NCBI RefSeq assembly: GCF_011043775.1
Contig: NZ_JAAKXY010000001.1
Span: 473,617 to 537,616, forward strand
Source: Natronolimnobius sp. AArcel1
GTDB lineage: Archaea; Halobacteriota; Halobacteria; Halobacteriales; Natrialbaceae
DNA length: 64,000 nucleotides
Direction: 5' to 3'
Of this stretch, positions 8,569 through 17,769 are shown in pieces. Below the pieces are notes generated by a model. It did no database searches. It was not told where the DNA came from and worked only from the letters and a program-made list of their open reading frames with translations. A program made the translations under genes and the position numbers. Position 1 is the stretch's first letter. Every line of letters starts with the position of its first letter.

Positions 8569-10623
8569 GTGAGTAACGATTCACAACCACGTATGAATCT
8601 CGGTGTTTGTTACTTTCCGGAACACTGGCCGCGCGAGCGCTGGGAAACTGACATTCAGGCCATGGCAGAAGCGGGTCTCGAGTACGTCCGCATGGCCGAA
8701 TTCTCGTGGGCCGTCATGGAACCCGAACGCGGCGAGTTCAACTTCGAGTGGCTCGATGAGGTCGTCGAGTTGATCCGCGAGTACGACATGCAGGCAGTGC
8801 TGTGTACGCCCACAGCGACCCCGCCGAAGTGGCTGGTCGACGAACACCCCGAAATCCGTCAGGAAACGTTCGACGGCACCACCCTCGAGTTCGGCAGTCG
8901 CCGCCACTACTGTTTCAACTCCGATGCCTATCGCGAGGAGACCGACCGCATTATCACTGAGATGGCTCGCCGCTACGCCGACAATCCAGCCGTTGCGGGC
9001 TGGCAGACCGACAACGAGTTTGGCTGCCACGAGACCGTTCGCTGCTACTGTGACGACTGCGAGGCAGCCTTCCGCGAGTGGCTCGCCGAGAAGTACGACT
9101 CCATCGAGGACCTCAACGAGTCGTGGGGCAATCGCTTCTGGAGCCAGCAGTACACCTCCTTCGACGAGATTGACGCGCCAGGTCCGACACCGGATGGCCA
9201 CCATCCCGCACGCCTCCTCGAGTACGCCCGATTCTCGAGCGATTCGGTCGTCGACTACAACGCATTTCAGGCCGACCTGCTCCGCGAGATTAATTCTGAC
9301 TGGTTCGTCACTCACAACTTCATGGGTCACTTTTCCGACCTGAACGCGTTCGACGTCAGCCAGGACCTCGAGTTGGTCGCCTGGGACTCCTATCCGACTG
9401 GCTTCGTCCAGGAGATGTCCCCCGAGGAGCCGACAGTCGACGAACTACGTGCTGGCAACCCCGACCAACTTGGCCTGAACCACGACCTCTATCGCAGCGC
9501 GCGCGACCGGCCCTTCTGGGTCATGGAACAGCAACCCGGTGATATCAACTGGCCCGCACAGGGCACCCAGCCAGCTGACGGCGCGATGCGACTCTGGGCC
9601 CACCACGCGAGCGCTCACGGCGCAGACGGAGTTGTCTACTTCCGCTGGCGACGCTGTCTCGAGGGCCAAGAGCAGTATCACGCGGGCCTGCGAAAACAGG
9701 ACGGCTCGCCGGATCGGGGCTATCACGACGCCACGCAGGCCGCAAGCGAGTTAGCCGATATCGGCGGCGAAGACGGCGTCGGCCACGTCGACACACCCGT
9801 CGCGCTCCTGTTCGATTACGACAGTTGCTGGGCGCTCGAGGACCAACCCCACGCGCCCGACTTTGACTACTGGCAACTGCTCGAGTCGTTCCACGGCGCG
9901 CTTCGGGCACGCGGCGTGCAGGTCGATGTCGTCCCGCCGAGTACCGATCTCGAGGTCTACGACGCGGTCGTCGCACCTGCACTCCACCTCGTTACCGACG
10001 ACGTTGCGACCCGGCTCGAGGCCTACGTTGCGGCCGGCGGCGAACTCCTTCTCGGCCCGCGAACTGGCGTCAAAGACGCATACAACAAACTTCGCCCGAA
10101 ACTCCAGCCCGGCCCGCTCGCAGACCTCGTCGGTGCAACCGTCGACCAACACGATACGCTCCCTGAGGGGATCGAAACGACAGTCAGCCGTGTCGACAGC
10201 GACGAAACATACGCGTTCCGCACCTGGGCAGAGTGGCTCGAGGCCGACAACGCCGAGCCCCTCCTCACCTACGAGATGGACGGCATCGAAGACGGCCGCA
10301 CGGCTGCTGTTCGAAACACCGTCGGAAAGGGCAGCGTCGTCTACTGTGGTGTCTGGCCTGAGGCAGATCTGGCTGATGACCTCGTCCGACCGTTGCTCGC
10401 ACGCGCAGGCGTCGAGTACACTGAGCGATTCCCTGACGGCGTTCGCATCACTCACCGTGACGGCCGAACCTGGGTCACGAACTTCACGAGCAATGCCTAC
10501 CGACTCGAGACCAATGTCGACGCTGACTGGATCGTCGGCGACGACACGCTCGAGGCGTTCGACGTGGCCGTTGCAGACGACGAACTCACCGGTACCGTTC
10601 GAGTCGACCGTCTCGAGACATAA
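8569..10623 (+). CDS. bgaH: Glycoside hydrolase family 42 beta-galactosidase
   Basis: A 684-residue GH42 enzyme with the three usual domains: TIM barrel (about 9-390), a beta-galactosidase trimerisation domain of glutamine-amidotransferase fold (about 400-610), and a small C-terminal beta domain. The acid/base Glu is in TDNEFGC (about 148) and the nucleophile Glu in WVMEQQPG (about 322). Four cysteines in and around the CYCDDC segment match the zinc site of GH42 enzymes. It hydrolyses terminal beta-D-galactosides in the cytoplasm. The GTG at 8569 is used; an ATG at 8593 (MNLGVCY) is an alternative. No sugar transporter lies beside it. Confidence 0.93.
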   Translation: MSNDSQPRMNLGVCYFPEHWPRERWETDIQAMAEAGLEYVRMAEFSWAVMEPERGEFNFEWLDEVVELIREYDMQAVLCTPTATPPKWLVDEHPEIRQETFDGTTLEFGSRRHYCFNSDAYREETDRIITEMARRYADNPAVAGWQTDNEFGCHETVRCYCDDCEAAFREWLAEKYDSIEDLNESWGNRFWSQQYTSFDEIDAPGPTPDGHHPARLLEYARFSSDSVVDYNAFQADLLREINSDWFVTHNFMGHFSDLNAFDVSQDLELVAWDSYPTGFVQEMSPEEPTVDELRAGNPDQLGLNHDLYRSARDRPFWVMEQQPGDINWPAQGTQPADGAMRLWAHHASAHGADGVVYFRWRRCLEGQEQYHAGLRKQDGSPDRGYHDATQAASELADIGGEDGVGHVDTPVALLFDYDSCWALEDQPHAPDFDYWQLLESFHGALRARGVQVDVVPPSTDLEVYDAVVAPALHLVTDDVATRLEAYVAAGGELLLGPRTGVKDAYNKLRPKLQPGPLADLVGATVDQHDTLPEGIETTVSRVDSDETYAFRTWAEWLEADNAEPLLTYEMDGIEDGRTAAVRNTVGKGSVVYCGVWPEADLADDLVRPLLARAGVEYTERFPDGVRITHRDGRTWVTNFTSNAYRLETNVDADWIVGDDTLEAFDVAVADDELTGTVRVDRLET

Positions 10624-10652
10624 CAGCGAGAAACCGCAGCAATCGCAGTTCG

Positions 10653-10928
10653 TTACGAGTTCGTTTCCGCATCGACCGCCGTTCCGGAGTCAGCGTCGAT
10701 GCTCGTGTCGAGGTCGGTGTCCGGGCGAAGTTCGTCGAGTTCCTGTTCGACCTTTGCCTGTCCTTTCTTGAACTCGCCGGTGGACTCGCCAATGGAGCGA
10801 GCGAGTTTCGGGATTTTCTGCGCCCCAAAGAGGAGAATTGCAATCCCGACGATCAGCAACACTTCGGGCCCGCCAGGAGCCACGAACAGCGGTGTAGTCG
10901 ATATCACGTCTCGAACACCCAGACCCAC
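10653..10928 (-). CDS. tatA: Sec-independent translocase subunit TatA
   Basis: A 91-residue protein with one hydrophobic segment (EVLLIVGIAILLFGAQKIP, about 22-40), the conserved FGAQKIPKLARS hinge, an amphipathic helix, then an acidic Asp-rich tail. This is the TatA/TatE pattern: a membrane pore component that moves folded proteins with twin-arginine signals. Haloarchaea export most secreted proteins this way. The start is uncertain; a later start closer to the membrane segment is possible. The gene is convergent with the beta-galactosidase gene. Confidence 0.9.
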   Translation of the reverse strand: MGLGVRDVISTTPLFVAPGGPEVLLIVGIAILLFGAQKIPKLARSIGESTGEFKKGQAKVEQELDELRPDTDLDTSIDADSGTAVDAETNS

Positions 10929-11217
10929 ACTTGTAATCTTTTAGGTGGTGTTACGATTCAAGAGCATTGCTACGATTCACTGACGGGCCGATTTCTCGAG
11001 CGATCAGCACTGCTGGAAGCCATCTACGCTGCCATAGTTGTGGATTGTCGCGAATCAACGGTTCTCGAGAATACAAGCTATTTTGTATATCACTATATCG
11101 TGTATACCTTCGAAATCAGGCGAGACGCATGGCGTATCAGATACTGGCAGCACGTGTTTCAGCGGCGAAATACCGGGAGTACGGGAGACAGAGACTGCAA
11201 CCGACAACGTCGGCGCG

Positions 11218-12129
11218 TTAGTCGAGAACCGCCATCACCGACTCGAACGACCCCCGCTCAATGGCGGCCGCAACTGGCTCGGCCTCGAGGTCGTCCGGGA
11301 TGTGCTGAGGGTACTTCCGGCGGAAGTAGCCGATTGCATTGGTCAGATCGCGGCGCAGAAACTCCGTTGCGTTCTCGTGATCCGTTGGAATCGCCTGGGG
11401 CCAGTCAAAAATTGTCACCCCACCCTCGTCGACGAAGACGTTGTACTCACTCATGTCCGCGTGGACGTAGCCGTGATCGTACGCGCACGCGATTTCCGAC
11501 ACGAGGAGATCGAGGACGCCGATTACCTGCTCGTCTTCGAGTTTCGTCTGTGAGAGTTCAACCCCGTCCATTCGCTCCATAACGATGGCGTGGCGATTCT
11601 GGCCGATTGGCTGGGGAACCGACACGTCAGGGTACAGCGACTCGAGGATATCATACTCGCGCTCGGCGGCCTTGCGCGCGGTGTACAGCCAGGAGACGTG
11701 GTCGCGGTCGGAGGTGTAATCGCGTTCCTTGTGGACTTCGCGGAAGTTTGTATAGCCCTCACGGTGGTACTTCAGTGCGTGAGGCTTGTACGAGCGCACT
11801 TCGTAGACGTCGCTTTCCTTGCCGACGCCGAGGGGCGAGCCGAACTCCGAAATCGTATCCTGCTCGACGAGCGCCCGCAACGCCAGCGCGTCGTAGCCCT
11901 CGAACTGCAGGGTGTAGCCCTCGTACTGAATCGTTTTCTTCTCGATCAACCCGCGTTTCAAACATCGCTCGAGGCGATAGTCGACCTCCTCGTCGGTGAG
12001 GGTGGCGAACTCCGAGAGTTTCTCCCGCTGGACCCACTCGGAGAAGCGCATCCCCTGTTCGACACCGGAGAGGAGATAGAAGTCCTCGTCCTCGAGCTCC
12101 GGGAGTACCCCGGCGACATTCCGCACCAT
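11218..12129 (-). CDS. rio2: RIO2-family serine/threonine protein kinase
   Basis: A 303-residue protein with an N-terminal winged helix (about 1-90) and a RIO kinase domain. Visible motifs are the phosphate loop GVGKESDVYEV (about 100-110), the ATP-binding lysine in ALKYHREG, the catalytic loop YVHADMSEYNVFV and the metal-binding IFDWPQA. RIO2 binds the pre-40S/pre-30S subunit and acts in late small-subunit maturation. The ATG at 12129 matches the family start (MVRNVAGVLPELE); the frame runs further upstream without homology. It stands alone on the minus strand. Confidence 0.93.
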   Translation of the reverse strand: MVRNVAGVLPELEDEDFYLLSGVEQGMRFSEWVQREKLSEFATLTDEEVDYRLERCLKRGLIEKKTIQYEGYTLQFEGYDALALRALVEQDTISEFGSPLGVGKESDVYEVRSYKPHALKYHREGYTNFREVHKERDYTSDRDHVSWLYTARKAAEREYDILESLYPDVSVPQPIGQNRHAIVMERMDGVELSQTKLEDEQVIGVLDLLVSEIACAYDHGYVHADMSEYNVFVDEGGVTIFDWPQAIPTDHENATEFLRRDLTNAIGYFRRKYPQHIPDDLEAEPVAAAIERGSFESVMAVLD

Positions 12130-12411
12130 GGCGTGCGATAGCCGGCGAGTACGTAAAAACGTCGTGACGAACGCCCGCCAGCGCACGGTGGCTCGTCCCT
12201 CGAGACCAAACGCTGAGTCTGAGATCAGTGGTGCGCCAACCGCATCACTAGCGCCTCTCTGCCCCGTTATCGTTCGATAGCGTGATCGAGCGATGGGATT
12301 GGTAAACTGCATAGAGCAATACGAAATCTACCTCTGGGCGAAACCGCGACGCTACTCGAGCGAGCGCACGACGCGATCCGCGATAGAAACGTAGCGGTCG
12401 CCGATTCCGAT

Positions 12412-13191
12412 TTAGCGGCTGTCCGAACCGGCATCAGCAGTTTCGAGTGCTTCACGAACGTTTCGCTCACCCGCCTGGAGCGCCTCGAGTCGTCGGTCCT
12501 CTGGAAGTTCGTACTCGATAATCAGCGGCGTGTCCGGGTCGGCGTGGTCGCCAAGGAGAAAGACGATCCGCTCGAGGTCGAGCACTCCCGATCCGGGTAC
12601 GTCCTCGAGTTCCGCCTCCGAGGTGTCCTTGAGGTGGGTGGCGACGATTCGGTCGCCGACAGCGGGGATCACGTCCGCCGGATCGACCGACTCGACGAGG
12701 AAGTGCCCGGTGTCGATGCAGACGCCGAGTCGCGGATGGTCGTACGCCTCGAGCACCTCGCGCACGTCGTTAATGGACGAGAACACCGTCGAGAGATCGT
12801 CGTGGTGGACCGACGAGTAGTTGTGAATCGCAACGTCGATCTCGAACGTCTCGGCGAGGGCGAGCAGTTCCTCGGTAATCTCGTCCCGATCTGGCGGATA
12901 GTTGACCGTGACGTAGTCGGCGTCGAGCCAGTCTGCGAACGCGATATACTCGCGGGCGTCCTCGGGAGTTTCGAGGTCGACAACGCCGTAGCCACAGATG
13001 TCGACGGCCGCTTCCTCGAGCAGGTGTTGGACCTCGAGTCGCTCGTCCGGGTCGTCGGTCGGCGGCAGGTGCGTACTCCAGAGTTCGAGCGTTTCGAGGT
13101 CGGTATCGGCTGTCTCGAGTGAACCGAGGACGGACTCGAGCGAGTCGTCGCCGAAGACGACGCTCTGAACGCCACAATCGAACGGTGTCAT
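12412..13191 (-). CDS. Sugar phosphate isomerase/epimerase family TIM-barrel protein
   Basis: A 259-residue protein of the xylose-isomerase-like TIM barrel family. Metal-site residues typical of the fold are visible: a conserved His in DVAIHNYSS, the CIDTGHF block (Asp and His, about 180-186) and a C-terminal Glu in IIEYELPED. The same fold occurs in endonuclease IV at 16.4 kb, but this protein lacks the longer set of Nfo metal ligands. The substrate is probably a sugar, inositol or hydroxypyruvate-like compound and cannot be assigned. It is divergent from the NAD-dependent epimerase gene with a 96-bp shared upstream region, so the two may serve the same sugar pathway. Confidence 0.75.
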   Translation of the reverse strand: MTPFDCGVQSVVFGDDSLESVLGSLETADTDLETLELWSTHLPPTDDPDERLEVQHLLEEAAVDICGYGVVDLETPEDAREYIAFADWLDADYVTVNYPPDRDEITEELLALAETFEIDVAIHNYSSVHHDDLSTVFSSINDVREVLEAYDHPRLGVCIDTGHFLVESVDPADVIPAVGDRIVATHLKDTSEAELEDVPGSGVLDLERIVFLLGDHADPDTPLIIEYELPEDRRLEALQAGERNVREALETADAGSDSR

Positions 13192-13287
13192 AGGTGCACT
13201 CGCGCGGACCGGTCCAAAAGCGTTCGGGAGGCGGAACGAACGGGGTGGGGTACCCGGGTTTATGTCTGTTCAGTGTAACCGACAGCC

Positions 13288-14352
13288 ATGCGCGTCTTAC
13301 TCATCGGCGGCACCGGCGTCATCAGCACCGGCATCACCCGCCAACTGGTCGACGCCGGCCACGAGGTCGTCTGTCTCACTCGCGGCGAAACCGACGCCGA
13401 GGTCCCCGACAGCGTCGAGTTCGTCACCGGCGACCGAAACGACCGCACAGCCCTCGAGCGAGTCGCCAGCGAGGTCGACCCCGACTGCGTCATCGACATG
13501 GTCTGTTTCACGCCCGAGCAGGCACGCGAGGCGGTCGATGTCTTCGGCGGCGAGATACAGCAGTACATCTTCTGCTCGACGGTCGACGTGTATCACCGCC
13601 CGCTCGAGGCCAACCCGGCAACCGAGGATGCCCCGCGGGAGTCAGATGTCGACGCTGAGCCAGTCAGCGAGTACAGCGCGAACAAAGCCGCCGCAGAGGA
13701 TGTCTTTCTCGAGGCCCACGACGGGGCCGAATCAGTCCACGGGACCGACTCCGCGGGCGCGTTTGCGGTGACGATTATCCGCCCGTGGAGCACCTACGGC
13801 GAGGGCGGTGCGGTCTTTCACACCTTCGGCAGCGACACCTACTACCTCGACCGGATTCGGGAGGGGAAGCCGATCATCGTCCACGGCGACGGCTCCTCGC
13901 TGTGGGGGCCGTGCCACCGCGACGACGTTGCGAGCGCGTTCGTCGGTGCCGTTGGCAACGAAACCGCCTACGGCGAGGCCTATCACGCCACGAGCGAGGA
14001 GACCATCACCTGGAATCAGTACTATCGCCGCGTCGCGGCCGCGATGGACGCGCCCGAACCCGAGTTCGTTCACATCCCAACCGAACAGCTCCGCAAAGCC
14101 GCCCCCGAACGCACCGACATGCTCGAGGCGCACTTTCAGTACAGTACGGTCTTCGACAATACGAAGGCGAAACGCGATCTCGGCTTCGAGTACACCATCG
14201 ACTTTGAAGATGGCATTCGGCGAACAATCGAGGCACTCGAGGACCGTGAGGGACTCGAGTCGTGGGATAGCGCGAATGACGACGCGATTATCGAGGCCTG
14301 GACCACAGCTTCGGAGGAGTTCGTCGAGACAGTGCAATCATTGAGCAAGTAA
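13288..14352 (+). CDS. NAD-dependent epimerase/dehydratase family protein
   Basis: A 354-residue extended short-chain dehydrogenase/reductase. The N-terminus has the Rossmann motif LLIGGTGVIST (about 4-14), and an acidic DRND block binds the adenine ring. The catalytic YxxxK is YSANKAA (about 130), and IIRPWSTYGEGG (about 164-175) follows. It resembles nucleotide-sugar epimerases and chloroplast stem-loop-binding-like SDRs. It probably acts on a sugar or sugar nucleotide. It is divergent from the TIM-barrel isomerase and 62 bp before the lipoate ligase gene. Confidence 0.8.
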   Translation: MRVLLIGGTGVISTGITRQLVDAGHEVVCLTRGETDAEVPDSVEFVTGDRNDRTALERVASEVDPDCVIDMVCFTPEQAREAVDVFGGEIQQYIFCSTVDVYHRPLEANPATEDAPRESDVDAEPVSEYSANKAAAEDVFLEAHDGAESVHGTDSAGAFAVTIIRPWSTYGEGGAVFHTFGSDTYYLDRIREGKPIIVHGDGSSLWGPCHRDDVASAFVGAVGNETAYGEAYHATSEETITWNQYYRRVAAAMDAPEPEFVHIPTEQLRKAAPERTDMLEAHFQYSTVFDNTKAKRDLGFEYTIDFEDGIRRTIEALEDREGLESWDSANDDAIIEAWTTASEEFVETVQSLSK

Positions 14353-14414
14353 TTCGGAACGGATCACTACGCTTCGACGCAACCACTAACTCGGTCCCCG
14401 GCGACACCACGAGT

Positions 14415-15275
14415 ATGACCGACGCAGCCAGCGACTCCCTTGCAGACCGCGACTGGCGACTCATCCGCGACGATCCCCGCGACGGCGCGACCCAGATGGC
14501 ACTCGAGGAGGTCGCCGCTGAAACGGCCCTCGAAGACGGCGTTCGGACCGTCCGAACGTTCTCGTGGGAACCGAGTACGCTCTCGCTTGGCTACCGACAG
14601 GACGCCGAGACGGTCGACTGGGACTTCTGCGAGCGCGAGGGAATCGGGGTGACGCGAAGACAAACCGGCGGCGGTGGCATCTATCACGACCGGTGTGCGG
14701 ACATTTCGTATACGATTGTCGCGCCCGCAGACGAGGTGCCGGGCGACCTGATGGACTGCTACGACCTGTTCTGTGAGCCAATTCTCGAGGCGTTCGACCG
14801 ACTGGGCGTCGACGCTGACTTCGCGGCGAGCGAGCAGGACGCGATCTACCAGCCGTCCTGCTATCTGCGGGATATTCATCCGGCCCACGATATCGTCGCA
14901 CCGGCAGGTGCTTCGGACGCAGCCCACCCGAAGAAGATCAGCGGCAACGCCCAGTACCGCCAACGCGACGTCGTCATCCAGCACGGCTCGCTGAGTTTCG
15001 ACCTCGAGCCCACCCGCCACGTCGGTACGTTCGCAACAGAGATCGAGGATGCGACGTTTACGGACCGCGTGACGAGCATCCGCGAGCAAGTGGGTGAACT
15101 CGACCGCGAGACGGCAGTCGAAACACTCGGCGACGCCCTTGGTGACTGGTGTGACGCCGACGCAGAAGCGTGGCGAGCCGAGGAACTCGAGGCAGCCCGC
15201 GACCTCGCCGACCGGAAGTACGGCTCGGATGCGTGGATCCGAAATCGGGAGACGCTCGAGGCGAGCGAGCAGTAG
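14415..15275 (+). CDS. lplA: Lipoate--protein ligase A family protein
   Basis: A 286-residue member of the biotin/lipoate protein ligase family. The lipoate-adenylate loop RRQTGGGGIYHD (about 77-88) and the catalytic-lysine block PKKISGNAQYR (about 174-184) are both clear. It transfers lipoate (or octanoate) to acceptor domains of 2-oxoacid dehydrogenases and the glycine cleavage H protein. A C-terminal accessory segment of about 60 residues (the DRETAVETLGDAL region onward) is present. No lipoyl-acceptor gene lies in the window. Confidence 0.88.
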   Translation: MTDAASDSLADRDWRLIRDDPRDGATQMALEEVAAETALEDGVRTVRTFSWEPSTLSLGYRQDAETVDWDFCEREGIGVTRRQTGGGGIYHDRCADISYTIVAPADEVPGDLMDCYDLFCEPILEAFDRLGVDADFAASEQDAIYQPSCYLRDIHPAHDIVAPAGASDAAHPKKISGNAQYRQRDVVIQHGSLSFDLEPTRHVGTFATEIEDATFTDRVTSIREQVGELDRETAVETLGDALGDWCDADAEAWRAEELEAARDLADRKYGSDAWIRNRETLEASEQ

Positions 15276-15349
15276 CTGTCGGAAAGCCACGTTGTGCCCA
15301 CAGGTGTCGAAAACGGACCGCTTTTTGTTTAACAGCGAAACAGCACGGT

Positions 15350-16324
15350 ATGCGACTGACCGGCCCGATTGGGATCGGCGTCCGAGCTCTCCTCGCAGCC
15401 GGTATCACCGGCCTCACGTTGCTCGCGAGTGCGTACATCATCACCGTCTTCGCCGCAGCACTTGTCCTCTTCGTCGTGATGCAACTCGGCCCGCTCGAGT
15501 TCACAGAGACCAGCTTTTTGTGGACACTCGTCATCGCCGCGATTCCGGTTCTGCCCTGTTTTGCCGTCGTCATCTCCCACGCCATCCGACTGGAACGCGT
15601 GGAACTCCTCGAGCGAACAGTTCCTACGTCGGAAATTGACTCTGAGGCGATACGAGCGCTCGAGGCCGCGACGACGCGACTGGCGGCGCAGTTCGACAGT
15701 ACAACGCCAGAGATTCGGGTCCGCCCGGATGCAACGCCGATGGCGTACACGACCGCCCGCCCGACAGATCCGGTCATTGCGGTCCGTCGCCGTAGCTCGC
15801 CCGTGATCGTCGTCTCGAAGGGGCTCGTGCAGACGCTCTCGAGCGACGAACTCGAGGCCGTGGTGGCTCACGAGTGTGCTCATCTGGCGAACGACGACCT
15901 CCAGCTGACGTCGTGGTTGCTCGTCCCGTTATTTGCGGCCGAGTTCCTCTCCGACAACGATGACGATGAGCCGTGGCGGCTCGACCCGCTTGGCTGGGCG
16001 CTTACGTCCGTTGGACTCGTCGGACTTGGCGTCTTCTCCCGCGGGCGCGAACTCGCCGCAGATCGCGCGGCTGCTGAAGCGACTATTGAACCCGGCGCGC
16101 TCGCGTCCGCCCTCGAGCGTCTTGCACAACGGCGACGGCGACCCTCGAGAGACCTCCGTCATACGCGCTCGACGAACGCGATCAACGTCGTGCCGACGCT
16201 GGGTCAGGACGGTGATGTGGGAGGGAGTGAGAGTGGGGGCGGGCTCAGGTCAACACATCCCTCGCTCGAGGTTCGACTCGAGGCCCTGCGGTCGTTGACC
16301 GCCGAGTCGTCCGGCGATAGTTAG
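15350..16324 (+). CDS. HtpX-like M48 family membrane metalloprotease
   Basis: A 324-residue membrane protease. Two N-terminal transmembrane segments (about 8-40 and 50-75) precede the zinc motif HECAH (about 173-177). The third ligand is in GRELAADRAAAE (about 228-239), giving the M48 HExxH plus ExxxD pattern. It resembles HtpX, which degrades misfolded membrane proteins. The ATG at 15350 is chosen because the longer frame overlaps the lplA end and adds a basic non-family leader. A basic RRRRPSR patch near residue 255 and a glycine/serine-rich stretch near 285 are variable insertions. Confidence 0.85.
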   Translation: MRLTGPIGIGVRALLAAGITGLTLLASAYIITVFAAALVLFVVMQLGPLEFTETSFLWTLVIAAIPVLPCFAVVISHAIRLERVELLERTVPTSEIDSEAIRALEAATTRLAAQFDSTTPEIRVRPDATPMAYTTARPTDPVIAVRRRSSPVIVVSKGLVQTLSSDELEAVVAHECAHLANDDLQLTSWLLVPLFAAEFLSDNDDDEPWRLDPLGWALTSVGLVGLGVFSRGRELAADRAAAEATIEPGALASALERLAQRRRRPSRDLRHTRSTNAINVVPTLGQDGDVGGSESGGGLRSTHPSLEVRLEALRSLTAESSGDS

Positions 16325-16368
16325 ACGGGTCCGACATACCTATCACGAACCGGTACTGACGGGGATTC

Positions 16369-17247
16369 ATGACCATGCAGGTCGGCGCACACGTTTCAAT
16401 CTCCGGCTCGCGCGTCTCCTCCGACGACGAAACGCCTCCGTACGACGACGTTCGCAACGCAGTCCACCGCCAGCTCGCCTTCGGCGGCAACTGTGGACAG
16501 ATCTTCACCACCTCCCCGCAGGTCTGGGCCCAGCCTGAAATCAGCGACGAGGCAGCCGACGGCTTTCAGGACGAAACTGACGAGTTGCTCGAGGGGCCGT
16601 GGGTGATCCACTCCTCGTACCTCGTGAACCTCTGTACGCCCAAAGAGGACCTCCGGCGCAAATCGATGGAGAGCATGCAGGCGGAACTCGACGCCGCCGA
16701 AAAGCTCGGCGTTCCGTACGTCAATGTCCACCTCGGAGCCCACACCGGTGCAGGCGTCGAGGGCGGCCTCGACAACGCTGCGGACGTCATCGACGACCTC
16801 GAGGTCCCAGACGATGTCCAGATTCTCATCGAATCGGACGCTGGCAGCGGGACGAAACTCGGCGGTGAGTTCTCGCATCTCGCGGGCATCATCGAGCGCA
16901 CCGAGACCGATATCGGCATCTGCATCGACACCGCCCACACGCTCGTCGCGGGCAACGATCTGACAACTCCAGAAGCCGTCGACGAAACCGTCCAGCGGTT
17001 CGACGACGAGGTTGGCCTCGAGCACCTCGAGTACATCCACCTGAACGACTCGAAACACGACGTGGGCACCCACAAAGACGAACACGCGCTTATCGGCGAG
17101 GGGTACATTGGCGAAGACGGCATGAAGGCGATTGTGAACCATCCTGAGCTTCGGGATCTTCCGTTTGCACTCGAGACGCCGACGGAGGACGGGAAAGGGT
17201 TTGCGTGGAATATTGAGAAGGTGAGAGAGTTGCGCGATTCGGAGTGA
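16369..17247 (+). CDS. nfo: Endonuclease IV (AP endonuclease)
   Basis: A 292-residue TIM-barrel AP endonuclease of normal length. It begins VGAHVSISG and has the zinc-ligand blocks [43 protein letters not shown] and ALETPTEDG, which together give the His/Asp/Glu three-metal site of the family. It cuts 5' of abasic sites in base excision repair. The start may be either of two Met codons (16369 or 16375). Its 3' end runs directly into the hairpin array at 17248. Confidence 0.95.
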   Translation: MTMQVGAHVSISGSRVSSDDETPPYDDVRNAVHRQLAFGGNCGQIFTTSPQVWAQPEISDEAADGFQDETDELLEGPWVIHSSYLVNLCTPKEDLRRKSMESMQAELDAAEKLGVPYVNVHLGAHTGAGVEGGLDNAADVIDDLEVPDDVQILIESDAGSGTKLGGEFSHLAGIIERTETDIGICIDTAHTLVAGNDLTTPEAVDETVQRFDDEVGLEHLEYIHLNDSKHDVGTHKDEHALIGEGYIGEDGMKAIVNHPELRDLPFALETPTEDGKGFAWNIEKVRELRDSE

Positions 17248-17640
17248 GTGAAACGAGCGAGAATCGCGAGCTGCGAGACGCGTAAGCGTCTCGAGAGCGC
17301 GAACGGGGAACGACGTGACCCGTGAGCTGCGAGATTCGGAGTGAACGCGGTTCGGAGGCAAAGGCCGAGAACCGCGGAACCATGAACGGCGAGCATCGCG
17401 AGCCGTGAATGAGTGAAACGAACGAGAATCTCGAGAAAACGAGCGGCGCAAGCCGCGAGTTACGTGACTCGGAGTGAGCGAAGCGAATGAGAGTCACGGA
17501 ATTTCGAACAGGGAGGGACTGCGAGGGGTGAGCAGAGCGAACCCCTCGAGAGCGCGAACGGGAAACGATGTGACCCGTGAGCTGCGCGATTCGGAGTGAG
17601 CGCGGTTCGGGGGTCGAAGACTGAAAATTGTGGGTTGTCA
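17248..17640. repeat. Dense extragenic hairpin array downstream of nfo
   Basis: A gene-free stretch built from short inverted repeats. Examples: an 8-bp stem with a GTAA loop at 17274-17293; a 5-bp stem with a GCAA loop at 17443-17456; an 8-bp stem (CGTGACTC/GAGTCACG) at 17463-17498; an 8-bp stem (CGAGGGGT/ACCCCTCG) at 17522-17548; an 8-bp stem (CGCGGTTC/GAACCGCG) at 17346-17376. A 65-bp unit occurs twice in direct orientation with few differences, at 17291-17355 and 17546-17610. Variants of GAGTGAGCGAAGCGAA recur throughout. The following bases to 17769 have no gene and are the leader of the kinase-fold gene. Confidence 0.8.
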
Positions 17641-17769
17641 CCGACAGAGCTGCGCATGAGCAATAGATTTATTTCCGACAGAAGTGTTTGAGGAACTGCC
17701 TATTATTCGGCCGTAGCTGCGGGACTGTATCCCAACACGGCCGGACCCCGTCCGTAAACGGGATTGACC

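Noticed and set aside
10967-11221. 84-codon plus-strand frame between tatA and rio2
   Set aside because: No promoter, no family features and irregular codon use.
17248-17640. CRISPR array
   Set aside because: The repeats are imperfect, of different lengths and lack regular spacers; no cas genes are present.
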